A stretch of 58,033 bases of DNA from assembly GCF_016082275.1 (NCBI RefSeq), contig NZ_MOWM01000030.1, forward strand, positions 1 through 58,033. Direction: 5' to 3'. This DNA comes from Variovorax sp. E3 (lineage in GTDB: Bacteria; Pseudomonadota; Gammaproteobacteria; Burkholderiales; Burkholderiaceae_C). Shown here piece after piece: positions 1 to 9,280 of the stretch. Position 1 is the first letter of the stretch, and each line of letters starts with the position of its first letter. Under the pieces are notes generated by a model. It was not told the origin of the DNA, did no database searches, and saw only the letters and a program-made list of their open reading frames with translations. The position numbers were made by a program, and so were the translations under genes.

Positions 1-1
1 G

Positions 2-2215
2 ACGAAGAGCACGACTGAGCTGCAGGCCGCGATCACTGGCGCCACGTCCAAGTACACCCAGCTGGACCGGGTCATTGACAAGGTCGGCCGCAACACGAGC
101 ACCGAGCGCCAAGCCAACTACATGCGGCAGATCGCCACATCGGCCGATCAGGCAGAGAGGCGAGTGAAGACCCTTCAGCAGCGGCTCGCAACGGGATGGC
201 GGGCCGGGGTCACCGTGGGCGGCGGGGTTCTGGCCGCCGGGCGCGCGATCTCGGGCGATGTGAAGGACGGCATGAGCTATGACCGCCTGTTGGCCGGCAT
301 GGCAAACACCGCCTTCGCTGACCAGAACGTGGGCGGTCGCATTTCGGGCATGAAGACGCTGGAAACGGCCGTCGATTCGGCGCGAAAGGCCGGAGGCGGC
401 GGGCGCGAGCAGGCGGCCGGAGCGTTGGACACGATGATTGCTTCGGGCACGGTGTCGGTGGCGGACGCGATGAAGATGCTGCCGGGCGTCACGAAAGCAG
501 CTACCGCATCAGGCGCGGGCTCAAACGAGTTGGCGACCATCGGCATTCGGGCCAATCAATCGTTTCACATCCCCGCCGAAGAACTCCCCTCGCTGCTGAG
601 CGCTGCGATGGTGGCGGGTCAGGCCGGTGGCTTTGAACTCAAGGACATGGCGAAGTGGCTGCCGCAGCAGATGGCGATGGCGAAGAACCTCGGCATTTCA
701 GGCAAAGAGGGGTTCGCCAAGCTCACGGCCTGGAACCAGGCGTCAGTGATCACGGCCGGCACCAAGGATGAGGCGGGCAACAACCTGCGTGACCTGCTGA
801 ACGAGCTGAATACGCCGCACTTTCGTGACTTCATGGCGAAGGAATTGCTCAACGGCGGGAAGGCCCTCAAGAAGGGCGGCAAGCTCAAGCAGCAACAGAA
901 GATCGACGACATCTTTCTGGACTACCAGTCTCGAGGTGTTGACAAGGTCAGCGCGACCCTTGAGTTGCTGGACAAGCACATGGCGGCCGATCCGAAGTAC
1001 GCTGCACTCCAGAAGAAGCTCCGCGCACTGCCCAAGGATGACATCGACGGGCGGGCAACCATTCTCGAATCCATGTCCGCCCAGGTGCAGGGAACGAACA
1101 CCGGGAAGATCTTCCACAACCAACAGTCGCTCATGGCTTTCTTGGCGTTGTCGAACAACCGCGACTACACCGCCGACGTGCTCTCGAAGGTGCGCGAGGA
1201 GTACGGCGCCAAGCCAGGCCAATCGGCGGTTGATGTGGCGCATACCGTCATCGCTAGCACCGCCGACTACAAAGTCGAGCAGGGCAAAGAGGACGCGCGC
1301 AAGGCAGAAAAATCAGCAACCGACAAGTTCACCCCTTCACTCGGCTCGCTCGCGGAAAAATTCTCCAGCGCAGTGTCGAGCAATCCGGAGGCCGCCGGCT
1401 CCGCACTACTGCTGGGCAAGGCGGCGGCGGCGTTCTCAGTCGTTGGCGGCGGGCTATGGGCTCTTCTGCGTGGCGGCGGCGGTGCGGCCCCGGCGGGCAC
1501 CGCCGCCGCTGCATCTGCAGTCTCCAATGCATCGAACCTCTCCAAGGCGGGCATGCTGGCCCGGGGCGCGTCCCTGGTCAATCCGCTGATGCTGCTGGAA
1601 ATGCTGACCGGCCCCAGCGAAGAAGACATTGCCAAGCTGCGCGCAATGGACCGCGAGAAGGCGGGCTATCGCGGCAAGGGCTTCGACGATCCGCGCCGCC
1701 TGGACCGCCCGGCAGCCGATGCAGGAAGCCTGGCAGGACCGCCACGACTGGGCTCGCGGCTGGATGTGCCGCAGTTGGACCTCCTGACAATCACGGCGCC
1801 GGGGGCCGGCACCTCCGAGCCGCTGCAGGCCGGCAGGACCACCGAGGTGAAGGTGGGCGAAGGGCGCATCTCGCTCGACATCCACGTGAGCGATGACCGA
1901 ATCCTCGCGCTGCCCACGATCACGCAACAGCCTTCGCTCGTGAGGCTCGACGCGGGCGGCACCAACCCGGGAGGTTCAAGCGATGAGCTGGCTGGACTAC
2001 CTGCTACCGGCATCGTTCCGGGGCGTGCCCTTCCAGGTGCACACCATCGAGGTGACGGCCGGCGACAACGTGGTGCTGCGCGAGTACCCGTTCCAGGACT
2101 TGCCTACGGTCTTTCGCATGGGAGAGGCAGCGGAGGAAATCAAGTTCAGCGCCTACGTGGTGGGCGACGACTACATCGAACAGCGCGAGGCATTGCGCGA
2201 CGTGCTCACCGGTGA
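2..2215 (+). CDS. Phage tail tape measure protein (5' partial)
   Basis: Reading frame 2 is open from the window edge, so the start is missing. The visible part is a long Ala/Gly-rich helical protein with a hydrophobic stretch near 1380-1480 (KAAAAFSVVGGGLWALL), as expected for a tape measure that sets tail length and is placed just before the gp43/N gene. The nominal stop is at 2213-2215, 233 bases inside the next gene, where the translation becomes Arg-rich shadow sequence. A TGA at 1984-1986 in frame 1 would overlap the next ATG as ATGA. A one-base deletion in the G run near 1970 would restore this and end the protein in TNPGRFKR. I think the true end is 1986. Confidence 0.75.
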   Translation, partial: TKSTTELQAAITGATSKYTQLDRVIDKVGRNTSTERQANYMRQIATSADQAERRVKTLQQRLATGWRAGVTVGGGVLAAGRAISGDVKDGMSYDRLLAGMANTAFADQNVGGRISGMKTLETAVDSARKAGGGGREQAAGALDTMIASGTVSVADAMKMLPGVTKAATASGAGSNELATIGIRANQSFHIPAEELPSLLSAAMVAGQAGGFELKDMAKWLPQQMAMAKNLGISGKEGFAKLTAWNQASVITAGTKDEAGNNLRDLLNELNTPHFRDFMAKELLNGGKALKKGGKLKQQQKIDDIFLDYQSRGVDKVSATLELLDKHMAADPKYAALQKKLRALPKDDIDGRATILESMSAQVQGTNTGKIFHNQQSLMAFLALSNNRDYTADVLSKVREEYGAKPGQSAVDVAHTVIASTADYKVEQGKEDARKAEKSATDKFTPSLGSLAEKFSSAVSSNPEAAGSALLLGKAAAAFSVVGGGLWALLRGGGGAAPAGTAAAASAVSNASNLSKAGMLARGASLVNPLMLLEMLTGPSEEDIAKLRAMDREKAGYRGKGFDDPRRLDRPAADAGSLAGPPRLGSRLDVPQLDLLTITAPGAGTSEPLQAGRTTEVKVGEGRISLDIHVSDDRILALPTITQQPSLVRLDAGGTNPGGSSDELAGLPATGIVPGRALPGAHHRGDGRRQRGAARVPVPGLAYGLSHGRGSGGNQVQRLRGGRRLHRTARGIARRAHR

Positions 2216-3290
2216 AGGCATCCTGGTACATCCCACGGCCGGGTCGATCCGGGTATTCGTCAACGGCAAGTTTCCGATCAAGGAAAACCTGCTCGATGAG
2301 GGCGGCATGGCCCGCTTCGACCTGGTGTTTGTGCGCGCAGAGTCCCGCCGCTACCCGGCCGGAATCGAGAACACCGAGAGCGAGGCCGAAGACGCGGCCG
2401 AGGACGCCATCGAGGCGGCCATGGATGACTTCGAGGCGAGCTTCGACCTGGACAGCGCGGCCGGCTGGGTTGGCGAGCGCGTAGGCCTGCGGATGTTCGA
2501 CAGCATCGGGGCGGTCTGGTCACAGGTCGGCCCGGTCATTGGCTCGGTGGGCGAGTTCGCGAGCGGCGTTATCGGCCAGTACCAAGAGCTGCGGCAAGGT
2601 TTCGACGGGCTGCTCTCCAGTGCGGTCAACCTGGCGGCCGGCATCAGCTCGCTGTTCACGTTGCCCGCAGACCTGACGCCCGAGCGCGCGGTGCTCTTTC
2701 AAGCCGCGTTTAGCGGGCTTTTCGACATGGGTGCGGTAGTGCCCCGGAACGACTTCGATGTGGCCGTTGTGCCCCCCGTAGGGGCCGGCCTGGTCATGTT
2801 CGGCAGCGCGAAGCCCGACGTGATCGTGGGCGACACGGCCGCGCGCGCCGACCTTGAGCGCCTGATGGCCATCGGCGACCAGTTCATCGAGACCTTGGCG
2901 GTCGCGGCCTACGTGCAGGCGGGCACGGTGGTGGAGATCGCGGACTACGACGCCGGCATCACGATGCGCCGGGCCGTGCACGACCAGTGCACCCGACTGA
3001 TCGTCGAGAACTCGTCGCGGGCAGCTCCTGACGCGCTGCCGGCCACCGCCTGGCACGACGCGGTCTCGACCATGCACGCGGCGGCGCTCAAGGACTTGCA
3101 AGTGCGTTCCCGCGACCTGGTGCGAATGACCACCTACACGCCACAGGCGTGGCAGCCGGTCTGGTACATCAGCTATCGGCTCTTCGGGACAGCCGACTAC
3201 GCGGACGAAATCCTCGGGCTCAACCCCCACATCCGGCACCCGCTGCTCGTGCCTCCGGGCATTCCGTTGAGGGTGCTGCGGCGCGACTGA
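1983..3290 (+). CDS. Mu gpN/gp43-like tail protein (DNA circulation protein family)
   Basis: A 435-residue protein. The N-terminal 120 residues (SWLDYLLPASFRGVPFQVH, then an FPFQDLPT-like segment and EIKFSAYVVGDDY) are typical of the DNA_circ_N domain found in Mu gp43/N, a baseplate and tail protein. The C-terminus carries a LysM-like tail segment (YADEILGLNPHIRHP) shared by this family. The start ATG is preceded by GGGAGG seven bases upstream. It sits between tape measure and gp44 as in Mu. The historical name refers to DNA circularisation, but in Mu the product is structural. Confidence 0.85.
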   Translation: MSWLDYLLPASFRGVPFQVHTIEVTAGDNVVLREYPFQDLPTVFRMGEAAEEIKFSAYVVGDDYIEQREALRDVLTGEGILVHPTAGSIRVFVNGKFPIKENLLDEGGMARFDLVFVRAESRRYPAGIENTESEAEDAAEDAIEAAMDDFEASFDLDSAAGWVGERVGLRMFDSIGAVWSQVGPVIGSVGEFASGVIGQYQELRQGFDGLLSSAVNLAAGISSLFTLPADLTPERAVLFQAAFSGLFDMGAVVPRNDFDVAVVPPVGAGLVMFGSAKPDVIVGDTAARADLERLMAIGDQFIETLAVAAYVQAGTVVEIADYDAGITMRRAVHDQCTRLIVENSSRAAPDALPATAWHDAVSTMHAAALKDLQVRSRDLVRMTTYTPQAWQPVWYISYRLFGTADYADEILGLNPHIRHPLLVPPGIPLRVLRRD

Positions 3291-3291
3291 C

Positions 3292-4419
3292 ATGGCAACA
3301 CAAGGCGAGCGCTACACGCGCAACGAAACGGACAGCGCGGAAATTCGCGTCAAGGTGCGCGGCCGGCTCTATGAGGGCTGGCTGCAGAGCGAGGTCGAGC
3401 GCAGCATCGAGGCGATCAGCGGGACGTTCAACATCCCAGTGTCTCTCGATCCGGGCGACCCGCCCGACATCAACCGCCAGGACGACATCGAGATCTGGAT
3501 CGGCGAGACCCTCGTGATCACCGGCTCTGTGCTGGCGGCCGCGCCGTTCTATCGACGCGGCGACTGTGGCTTTCGGGTCGTGGGCCGGGACCGCACGGGC
3601 GACCTGGTGCACGCCTCCGCGATCCACAAGGGCGGCCAGTGGCGCGGCGCAACTCTGGAGCGGATCGCGCGCGATCTGGCCGCTCCGTATGGCCTCGGCG
3701 TCAAGGTGGACACGGACATCGGCGGCCCGATTCAGGACTTCAAGCTCTATCACGGGGAAACCGTGGTCGACGCGCTTTCCCGCGCGGCCCGACTCCGCGG
3801 CGTCCTCGTGACGCGCGACAACGCGGGCAACCTGCTGCTCACCAAGGCGGGCAAGAACCGCTTCAAGGGCGCCATCGTGCGGGGGCACAACGTCATCAGC
3901 ATGGACGATATCGGCACCGACGAGCAGCGGCACAGCGAATACATCGTGTACGGCCAGAGCAACTGCGCCGACGACTTCGAGACGGCACGCGGGCTCAAGG
4001 CCAGCGCCAAGGACGACGAGATCAAGCGCTATATGCCGCTGGTGATCAATGCCGACGGCAACACGACCAAGGGCGAGCTGGAAGCGCTGGTGCAGCACAC
4101 GGTCCGCGTACGTCGTGGGCGCGCCTACGGCTTTCGCTATGTGGTCGAGGGCTGGACGGTCGACGGCGAGGCATGGCCGGTCAATGAGCGGGTGCCGATC
4201 TATGACGACATCGCCGGGCTCGACGGTGAAGAATGGCTGATCACCTTGGTGAAGCAAACCTGCGACCTCAAGGAAGGCGACGTCACCGAACTGACCGTGC
4301 GTCCCGTCGAGGCCTACGACACAGTGCCGTTGAAATCCAAGGTCAAGCGCAAGCGCTGGGCCCCCAAGGGCGACGACTTTGAGCACACAAGGGGGCCGCG
4401 CGACAAGGCGCGGAGCTGA
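3292..4419 (+). CDS. Mu gp44/P-like baseplate hub protein
   Basis: 375 residues, beginning one base after the gp43 stop. The N-terminal segment EIRVKVRGRLYEGWLQSEVERS and the later FRVVGRDRTGDLVHAS are characteristic of the Mu gp44 family, the trimeric baseplate hub that holds the central spike (T4 gp27 equivalent). The C-terminal third is Lys/Arg-rich and polar. Neighbours gp43 and gp45 support the assignment. No catalytic motif is expected or seen. Confidence 0.87.
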   Translation: MATQGERYTRNETDSAEIRVKVRGRLYEGWLQSEVERSIEAISGTFNIPVSLDPGDPPDINRQDDIEIWIGETLVITGSVLAAAPFYRRGDCGFRVVGRDRTGDLVHASAIHKGGQWRGATLERIARDLAAPYGLGVKVDTDIGGPIQDFKLYHGETVVDALSRAARLRGVLVTRDNAGNLLLTKAGKNRFKGAIVRGHNVISMDDIGTDEQRHSEYIVYGQSNCADDFETARGLKASAKDDEIKRYMPLVINADGNTTKGELEALVQHTVRVRRGRAYGFRYVVEGWTVDGEAWPVNERVPIYDDIAGLDGEEWLITLVKQTCDLKEGDVTELTVRPVEAYDTVPLKSKVKRKRWAPKGDDFEHTRGPRDKARS

Positions 4420-4420
4420 C

Positions 4421-5053
4421 ATGTCCGAGAACATGATTCGCCGCGCACGCCTGCGCAACCTCAAGGAAGGCAAGGTGCAGACGCTGCGGGCCGAGGCGCT
4501 GGACGATGACGCCAAGGACGCGGTGGAACGCTTCCAGGACTACGGGTTCGCAGCGAACCCGGTGGACGGTCAGGGCCTGGTGATCAATGCGGGCGGGCAC
4601 ACCATCGCGGTGCGCATGGACCGCCTGGCCGAGCGCCCCCGGCTCGCCAGCTACGAGGTCCGCGTCTGGCACAAGGAAGGCCACAGCATCGCGCTAAAGG
4701 ACGGCAGGCTGATCGAAGTGGAGTGCGACGACTTCGTGCTCAAGGCCGCGAACAGCGTGAAGATTCAGACCAAGACCATGACGGTCGAGGCCTCCGAGAA
4801 GACCCGCGTGGAGGCGCCGCTCACGGAGAACACGGGCCGGCTCAAGACCCAAGACTTCACCATCGGACTCAGCGGGCCGGGCACTGCGACGATGGACGGC
4901 GGCACGATCACCTACCAGAACGTCAGCTTGAACTACAAGTCCTGCGCGACCACCTTCGAGCTGGGAACGATCATGCACGACGGTCGCGACATCAGTGGCA
5001 AGCACAAGCACCCGGTGACGGGTGCCATCACGGATATTCCCAACCCGCCGTAG
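4421..5053 (+). CDS. Mu gp45-like tail spike (baseplate assembly protein V family)
   Basis: 210 residues, started at ATG 4421 because GGAG lies 5 bases upstream; an in-frame upstream codon at 4379 lies within gp44. The N-terminal half resembles the Mu gp45 OB-fold. The C-terminal third is a beta-helix repeat (VKIQTKTMTVEASEKTRVEA) ending in GKHKHPVTG, whose HxH motif binds the iron at the spike tip in this family. This protein punctures the host outer membrane. It directly follows gp44 as in Mu. Confidence 0.88.
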   Translation: MSENMIRRARLRNLKEGKVQTLRAEALDDDAKDAVERFQDYGFAANPVDGQGLVINAGGHTIAVRMDRLAERPRLASYEVRVWHKEGHSIALKDGRLIEVECDDFVLKAANSVKIQTKTMTVEASEKTRVEAPLTENTGRLKTQDFTIGLSGPGTATMDGGTITYQNVSLNYKSCATTFELGTIMHDGRDISGKHKHPVTGAITDIPNPP

Positions 5054-5110
5054 TGCGGCGGTGAAGCGTTTCACCCTGACGGGGCGGGCAGGTCTCGCGA
5101 GACTTGCGCC

Positions 5111-5698
5111 ATGTTTGATGTGGCAACCCGTCCCTCTCCCTCCAGCGATGCCTCGGCCGCGCTCGGCGTGCCGTTCGACTGGCGGCTGACACCGCCCGCA
5201 CCAGCGTCCGCCTACCCTTGGACGGACTTCGCCAGCTCGACCGGTGTTCCGCAGCCCTACGTCGAGGTGCTGCAGACCTACGCGCTGGAGCTGGAAGACA
5301 CATTCTCCACGGCCATCGTGATCTCCCTGTTCACCGACGCGCGCGCCGGCCGAGACGACAAGCTGCCGCTGAACCAGACCGACCGGCGCGGCTGGATCGG
5401 CGACGAGTTCATGGGACAGACCTTCGACACCCGAGGCGACCGGTGGGGCAACCTGTTGTGGCTGTACTACATCACCAAAGTGCAGGCCGACATCCTGGAG
5501 GCCGCCCGCTTCACGGCGCAGGAGAGCCTCGATTGGATGGTTCGGGACGGCCTGGCGAGCCGCGTTACTGTGAGCACGCTGTGGACCGGCCCTGATCTTG
5601 ACCGCCTCGCGGTGCGCCCCACGATCTACCAGGCCGACCAGACCCGGCCGGTCTATGACGTGCTCTGGGGCACCAGCCTTCGGAAGGCCATTCGATGA
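5111..5698 (+). CDS. Mu gp46-like baseplate protein
   Basis: 195 residues. The core ISLFTDARAGRDDKLP and RRGWIGDEF followed by RWGNLLWLYYITK is typical of the GP46 family of Mu-type phages, which corresponds to the T4 gp25/baseplate wedge region. The start ATG 5111 follows a 57-base spacer after gp45. The stop overlaps the gp47 ATG as ATGA, implying translational coupling. Confidence 0.85.
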   Translation: MFDVATRPSPSSDASAALGVPFDWRLTPPAPASAYPWTDFASSTGVPQPYVEVLQTYALELEDTFSTAIVISLFTDARAGRDDKLPLNQTDRRGWIGDEFMGQTFDTRGDRWGNLLWLYYITKVQADILEAARFTAQESLDWMVRDGLASRVTVSTLWTGPDLDRLAVRPTIYQADQTRPVYDVLWGTSLRKAIR

Positions 5699-6831
5699 GT
5701 AAGTCGCCCCTGAACGTTCCGATTCCGAGCATCGGGCAGCTGTCCCAAAACGGCGCGCGGCTGCTGCAGGAGTCGCTTGCGCAAGCATCGCAGGCGGCCG
5801 GGCCCGCACTCGTCGCGACGGCGGCCGACATCGAGCTGGCCCGCAGCAACATGAAGGCCGTCTCGTTCGTGAACGGCATGGGTATGCACGGGGTGTATCG
5901 CTATCTGCGCGACTTCATCGCGCGGCAGGCTATCCCCATTAAGTCGGTAGGCGAGTTCCTCGACGGGTGGCTGGCAACCTACAAGATGCCGCGCAAGGAT
6001 GCGTCAGCCGCGAGCGGCAAGACGTCGGGCTCTGGCATCACCAACACGCTGTTGCCCGCCGGCACGCTCTTGCAATCTCAAGACGGGCGGCAATACCGCG
6101 TCATCTCTGACGTGCCTGTGGTGGCGGGTGTGGTGACGCCCAACCTGATGGCCTTGCTGGCGGGCGCAGCGGGCAATCTCCCGCCTGGTAGCCCGCTGAC
6201 GCTGGTGTCGCCCGTATCAGGCATCGACGCCGATTTCGTGGCCGACGTCGTCAGCGGCATCAGCGGCGGGGCCGACCGGGAGACAGATGCGCTGGCCGTC
6301 TATCGGCTGCAGCAACGGCTCTCCAATCCGCCGATGGGCGGCAGTCCCGCCGACTACGCGAACTGGGCGCTCGCATTGCCCAGCATCACCCGCGCGTGGG
6401 GCGTCAGGAACCCCGCAGGAGCGACCTCGGCCGGCGTGCTGATCATGGCGGACGGGAATGCGCCGAACGGCCTTCCTACGCTCGCTCAGCAACAGGAGGT
6501 GTTCAGCTACATCCGTGATCCGAGGCGCGGGCCGCCCGACGAGCTGTTCGTGATCATCCCCAAGCTCGACGTGATCGACTTCGTGATCCGCCTCGATGTG
6601 GACACGCCCGCGACTCGCAAGGGCACGACGGACGCCCTGGCCGACCTCTTCTTCCGCGAGGCAGTGCCGGGCGGGAAGATTCCGCAAGGCCATGCGGTGG
6701 AGGCGATCAGCGGCGTGGTCGGCGAATACAACCACACGATCATTTCTCCGGTCATCACCAGCGGCACCTTCTGGTCTGCCGCCGCCTTCGACCACCTCCT
6801 GGCGCGCGGCACCGTCGCCTTCGTGGCCTGA
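5695..6831 (+). CDS. Mu gp47-like baseplate J family protein
   Basis: 378 residues. It contains the baseplate J signature region (GVVTPNLMALLAGAAGNLPPG, then GGADRETDALAVYRLQQRLSNPPMGGSPADYANWAL), where the PPxGGxxxDYxxWAL block is diagnostic. The protein forms the baseplate wedge. It overlaps gp46 by four bases and is followed two bases later by gp48. Confidence 0.9.
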   Translation: MSKSPLNVPIPSIGQLSQNGARLLQESLAQASQAAGPALVATAADIELARSNMKAVSFVNGMGMHGVYRYLRDFIARQAIPIKSVGEFLDGWLATYKMPRKDASAASGKTSGSGITNTLLPAGTLLQSQDGRQYRVISDVPVVAGVVTPNLMALLAGAAGNLPPGSPLTLVSPVSGIDADFVADVVSGISGGADRETDALAVYRLQQRLSNPPMGGSPADYANWALALPSITRAWGVRNPAGATSAGVLIMADGNAPNGLPTLAQQQEVFSYIRDPRRGPPDELFVIIPKLDVIDFVIRLDVDTPATRKGTTDALADLFFREAVPGGKIPQGHAVEAISGVVGEYNHTIISPVITSGTFWSAAAFDHLLARGTVAFVA

Positions 6832-6832
6832 C

Positions 6833-7428
6833 ATGGAAAAGTTTCTCCAGGCCCTGTCGTTCCTGCTGCCCACGGGCTTCGCCTGGCCGCGCCACCCCGA
6901 CTCGACCTGATGCGCGTACTGCGCGGCATCGCGGGAACCTTCGACGAGGTGCAACGCTTCATCGAAGAGTGCGTGCGGCAGTGGCAGCCTCATACGGCCG
7001 TCACGCGGCTTGCCGAGTGGGAGGAAGCCGTGGGCCTGCCGGACCCGTGCTTCGGCCCCGATCAGACGCCAGCGCTGCGCCGCAGCCTCCTGCTTGCGCG
7101 GCTACGCGGGCTTGAGCTGGCCTACCCGGACTCCAGCCCGGCCGCGACCGGCTCCATCGAGGCGCTGTGTGCCGCGATGGGCTACACGGTGCGCGTCTTC
7201 TACAACGTGCCGTTCCGCGTCGGCCGCAATCGAGTCGGCGACCGCCTCGGAGCGCTGGACGGCGTTCTGTACATCAAGGTAACTGCCACGAGCGCGCCCT
7301 TTCGCGTCGGGGTAAATCGGGTTGGCGACCGGCTCGTGCAGGTGTCGCAAGACTTCGGCCCGCTGGAGTGCTACCTCCGGCGCATCGTTCCCGCTCGATA
7401 CCGCATCAACGTGAGCCTCGAAACCTGA
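6833..7428 (+). CDS. Mu gp48-like tail protein (frameshifted in this sequence)
   Basis: ATG 6833 gives MEKFLQALSFLLPTGFAW and then PRHPDST before a TGA at 6908-6910. The frame beginning at ATG 6910 continues without a gap as MRVLRGIAGTFDEVQRF. Family members read through as LLPxGxAWPRxPDSxLxRVxxGxA, so one C appears to be missing near 6907. Bridging it gives 198 residues, the usual length. The second half holds a repeated motif, FRVGRNRVGDRL then FRVGVNRVGDRL, about 31 residues apart. The protein is a tail or baseplate component linked to fibre attachment. If the shift is real, translation could restart at 6910. Confidence 0.8.
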
Positions 7429-7435
7429 GAGACCT

Positions 7436-8704
7436 ATGGACTACACCCTAAGCAACAGCTACGACACTGATCCTGGCACCGGGAATCGGATGCATGAGGA
7501 CTCGAAGGCGGTGCCCACCGCCGTCTCTGACCTGGACATGAACTCCCTCATCTGGAGTTCGATGGAGATCGTCAAGGCTGCCGGCTTGCCCGGCATCCAG
7601 TTCGACAAAGTGAACCCAGCGAGCTATCGGCTGCTACTGAAAGCACTGCGCTCGAATGCGCTCGTCAGCGGGTTGGACACGGGCGCCGCGAACGCCGCTG
7701 TTCTAGATTTCGCTCCACCGGTCGACGCGCTGGTTGACAACATGGTGCTCTGGTTCAAGGCCAAGGCCACCAGTACCGGGCGCGCCACGCTGAACGTGAG
7801 CAGCCTTGGCGTGAAAGACATTCTCGACAGCGCGCACAACCAGCTGCAAGGCGGGGAAATCGTCGCCAATGGAACATGCCAGGTCGTCTGGAAGGCGAGC
7901 CTCAATTCCTTCGTGCTGGTCGGGTGCACTGGTTCACCGGTGCAGGCCGCGCAGGGTTCGCGCATCAAGGGGTTGACCGGCAATACGGTTGGCGCCGGGT
8001 TCACGACTGCCACGTTCTCGGCCGCTGAAGTACTGATGCGCAACCCCACGACCGGCAACAGCCGCGTCGCGCTGAATGTGGGCCCCGTGGTTTGCAACAT
8101 CAACACCGCCGGCCCCGCCGCCAACGGCCGCGACCAGGTTGCCGCCTTCGGCAGCAACTCGTGGGTGCATTTCTGGTTCATCACGGACGGCACCGCTGTG
8201 GCGACCTTGGCAAGCGCCTCCGCAACCGCACCCACGCTTCCCACCGGCTTCGCGGCTCAGGCCTACATCGGCGCCGTACGCCTGGGCGTGGGCACCCTGG
8301 CCAACGTGCGGTTCTATGGCGCCACCACGACCTACAACACAAGCCAGCAGACGCTTCTGAACGGTCAAGCGGCCGCAATGACGGCGGTCAACGTCGCAGC
8401 CTTCGCGCCTCCGAACGCCCTGGCATTCAGCCTGATGGTGCGTGACTTCGTCGGGACGCCCGCATCCGGAACGGGCATCTTCGATTTGACCCAGTCCATC
8501 GGGCCAACCGCGACCGACATCATGTTCCGGGCCGGCTTCGGGGGTACGCAGTCCAACGTCGTCAATGCAACGACAGGGGGGTGGACCTTCCTGGTGCCGA
8601 ACATCGCTCAGCAGTACTTCTATTCCGTCGCCAGCGGCAACAGCCAGCCGGTCTCGACATCCCACCACATCAACAGCTACAAGAATCCGAACGGAGGCGA
8701 GTGA
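7436..8704 (+). CDS. Phage tail fibre protein
   Basis: 422 residues. The N-terminal 80 residues (GTGNRMHEDSKAVPTAVSDLDMNSLIWSSMEI) match the conserved attachment end of fibres in Mu-like and related tailed phages. The rest is a Gly/Thr/Asn-rich beta-structured region of lower complexity, as expected for a receptor-binding fibre shaft and tip. It follows gp48 by 7 bases and precedes the fibre chaperone. The receptor cannot be read from the sequence. Confidence 0.75.
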   Translation: MDYTLSNSYDTDPGTGNRMHEDSKAVPTAVSDLDMNSLIWSSMEIVKAAGLPGIQFDKVNPASYRLLLKALRSNALVSGLDTGAANAAVLDFAPPVDALVDNMVLWFKAKATSTGRATLNVSSLGVKDILDSAHNQLQGGEIVANGTCQVVWKASLNSFVLVGCTGSPVQAAQGSRIKGLTGNTVGAGFTTATFSAAEVLMRNPTTGNSRVALNVGPVVCNINTAGPAANGRDQVAAFGSNSWVHFWFITDGTAVATLASASATAPTLPTGFAAQAYIGAVRLGVGTLANVRFYGATTTYNTSQQTLLNGQAAAMTAVNVAAFAPPNALAFSLMVRDFVGTPASGTGIFDLTQSIGPTATDIMFRAGFGGTQSNVVNATTGGWTFLVPNIAQQYFYSVASGNSQPVSTSHHINSYKNPNGGE

Positions 8705-8707
8705 GCC

Positions 8708-9115
8708 ATGAAGAACGCATTCATCGACGCCAACGGCGTTCTGACCAGCCATGGCTATGCCGAGTCCAACAACGACGACACGATGGTGGAAGTACCTGAC
8801 GACTTCGACAAAGAGCCGGGCAAATGGAAGTTTTCTGGGGCGCACTGGGTCGCCTATGTCGCCCCCGAAACCGTGCCGCACAGTGTGACCAAGCGGCAGG
8901 GGCGCCTTGCGTTGCTGGAGGCCGGGAAGTTTCAGGCGGTGCTTGACGCCATCGAGGCCCTGGCGAGCCCCGAAAAAGAGCGGGCGCTGATCGAGTGGGA
9001 CGCGTCGACCTACGAGCGAGCCTCGCCTTTCGTCGCATCCCTGGGGGCGGCGGTTGGCCTGAACGATCCGCAGCTTGATGCGCTGTTCATCGCCGCCGCA
9101 CGGATTGGGGGCTGA
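8708..9115 (+). CDS. Putative tail-fibre assembly/chaperone-type phage protein
   Basis: 135 residues, three bases after the fibre stop. The C-terminal half (VTKRQGRLALLEAGKFQAVL, then IEWDASTYERASPF and LGLNDPQLDALFIAAA-like text) is a mobile domain found after the fibre gene in many tailed phages; the N-terminal part is variable. It probably assists fibre folding or attachment. The function is inferred from position and this domain only. Confidence 0.6.
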   Translation: MKNAFIDANGVLTSHGYAESNNDDTMVEVPDDFDKEPGKWKFSGAHWVAYVAPETVPHSVTKRQGRLALLEAGKFQAVLDAIEALASPEKERALIEWDASTYERASPFVASLGAAVGLNDPQLDALFIAAARIGG

Positions 9116-9175
9116 CCCTGCACCCAGCCTGAGTACAGGAGACGCCAGAGAGGAAAAAAGACAGGGCGAGTGATA

Positions 9176-9193
9176 CGGGTGCGGTAACACCCG
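9176..9193 (+). promoter_or_regulatory. Hairpin upstream of com
   Basis: CGGGTG (9176-9181) and CACCCG (9188-9193) form a perfect 6-bp stem with a 6-base loop. It lies in the 165-base gap between the fibre chaperone and com. No U-run follows, so it is not a convincing terminator. It could be part of the leader controlling com-module expression. Confidence 0.35.
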
Positions 9194-9245
9194 CGTCACC
9201 CGCCTCCGCCGTGAGTGACCACGGCATCAGCCAAAGACCCTGCCA

Positions 9246-9255
9246 CCTAGCTAGG
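9246..9255 (+). promoter_or_regulatory. 10-bp palindrome in the com leader
   Basis: CCTAGCTAGG is a perfect palindrome 25 bases before the com start. In Mu the com-mom promoter is controlled by factor binding and Dam methylation. No GATC cluster is visible here, so any control would differ. The role is unproven. Confidence 0.3.
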
Positions 9256-9280
9256 CGGGGCGAATCATAGGTGATGCCGA

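Noticed and set aside
6833..7428. Programmed frameshift in gp48
   Set aside because: No slippery heptamer is visible at the break, and many unrelated genes nearby show the same type of single-base loss.
9116..9280. CRISPR or tRNA in the pre-com gap
   Set aside because: Only one short hairpin and one short palindrome are present; no repeats or cloverleaf.
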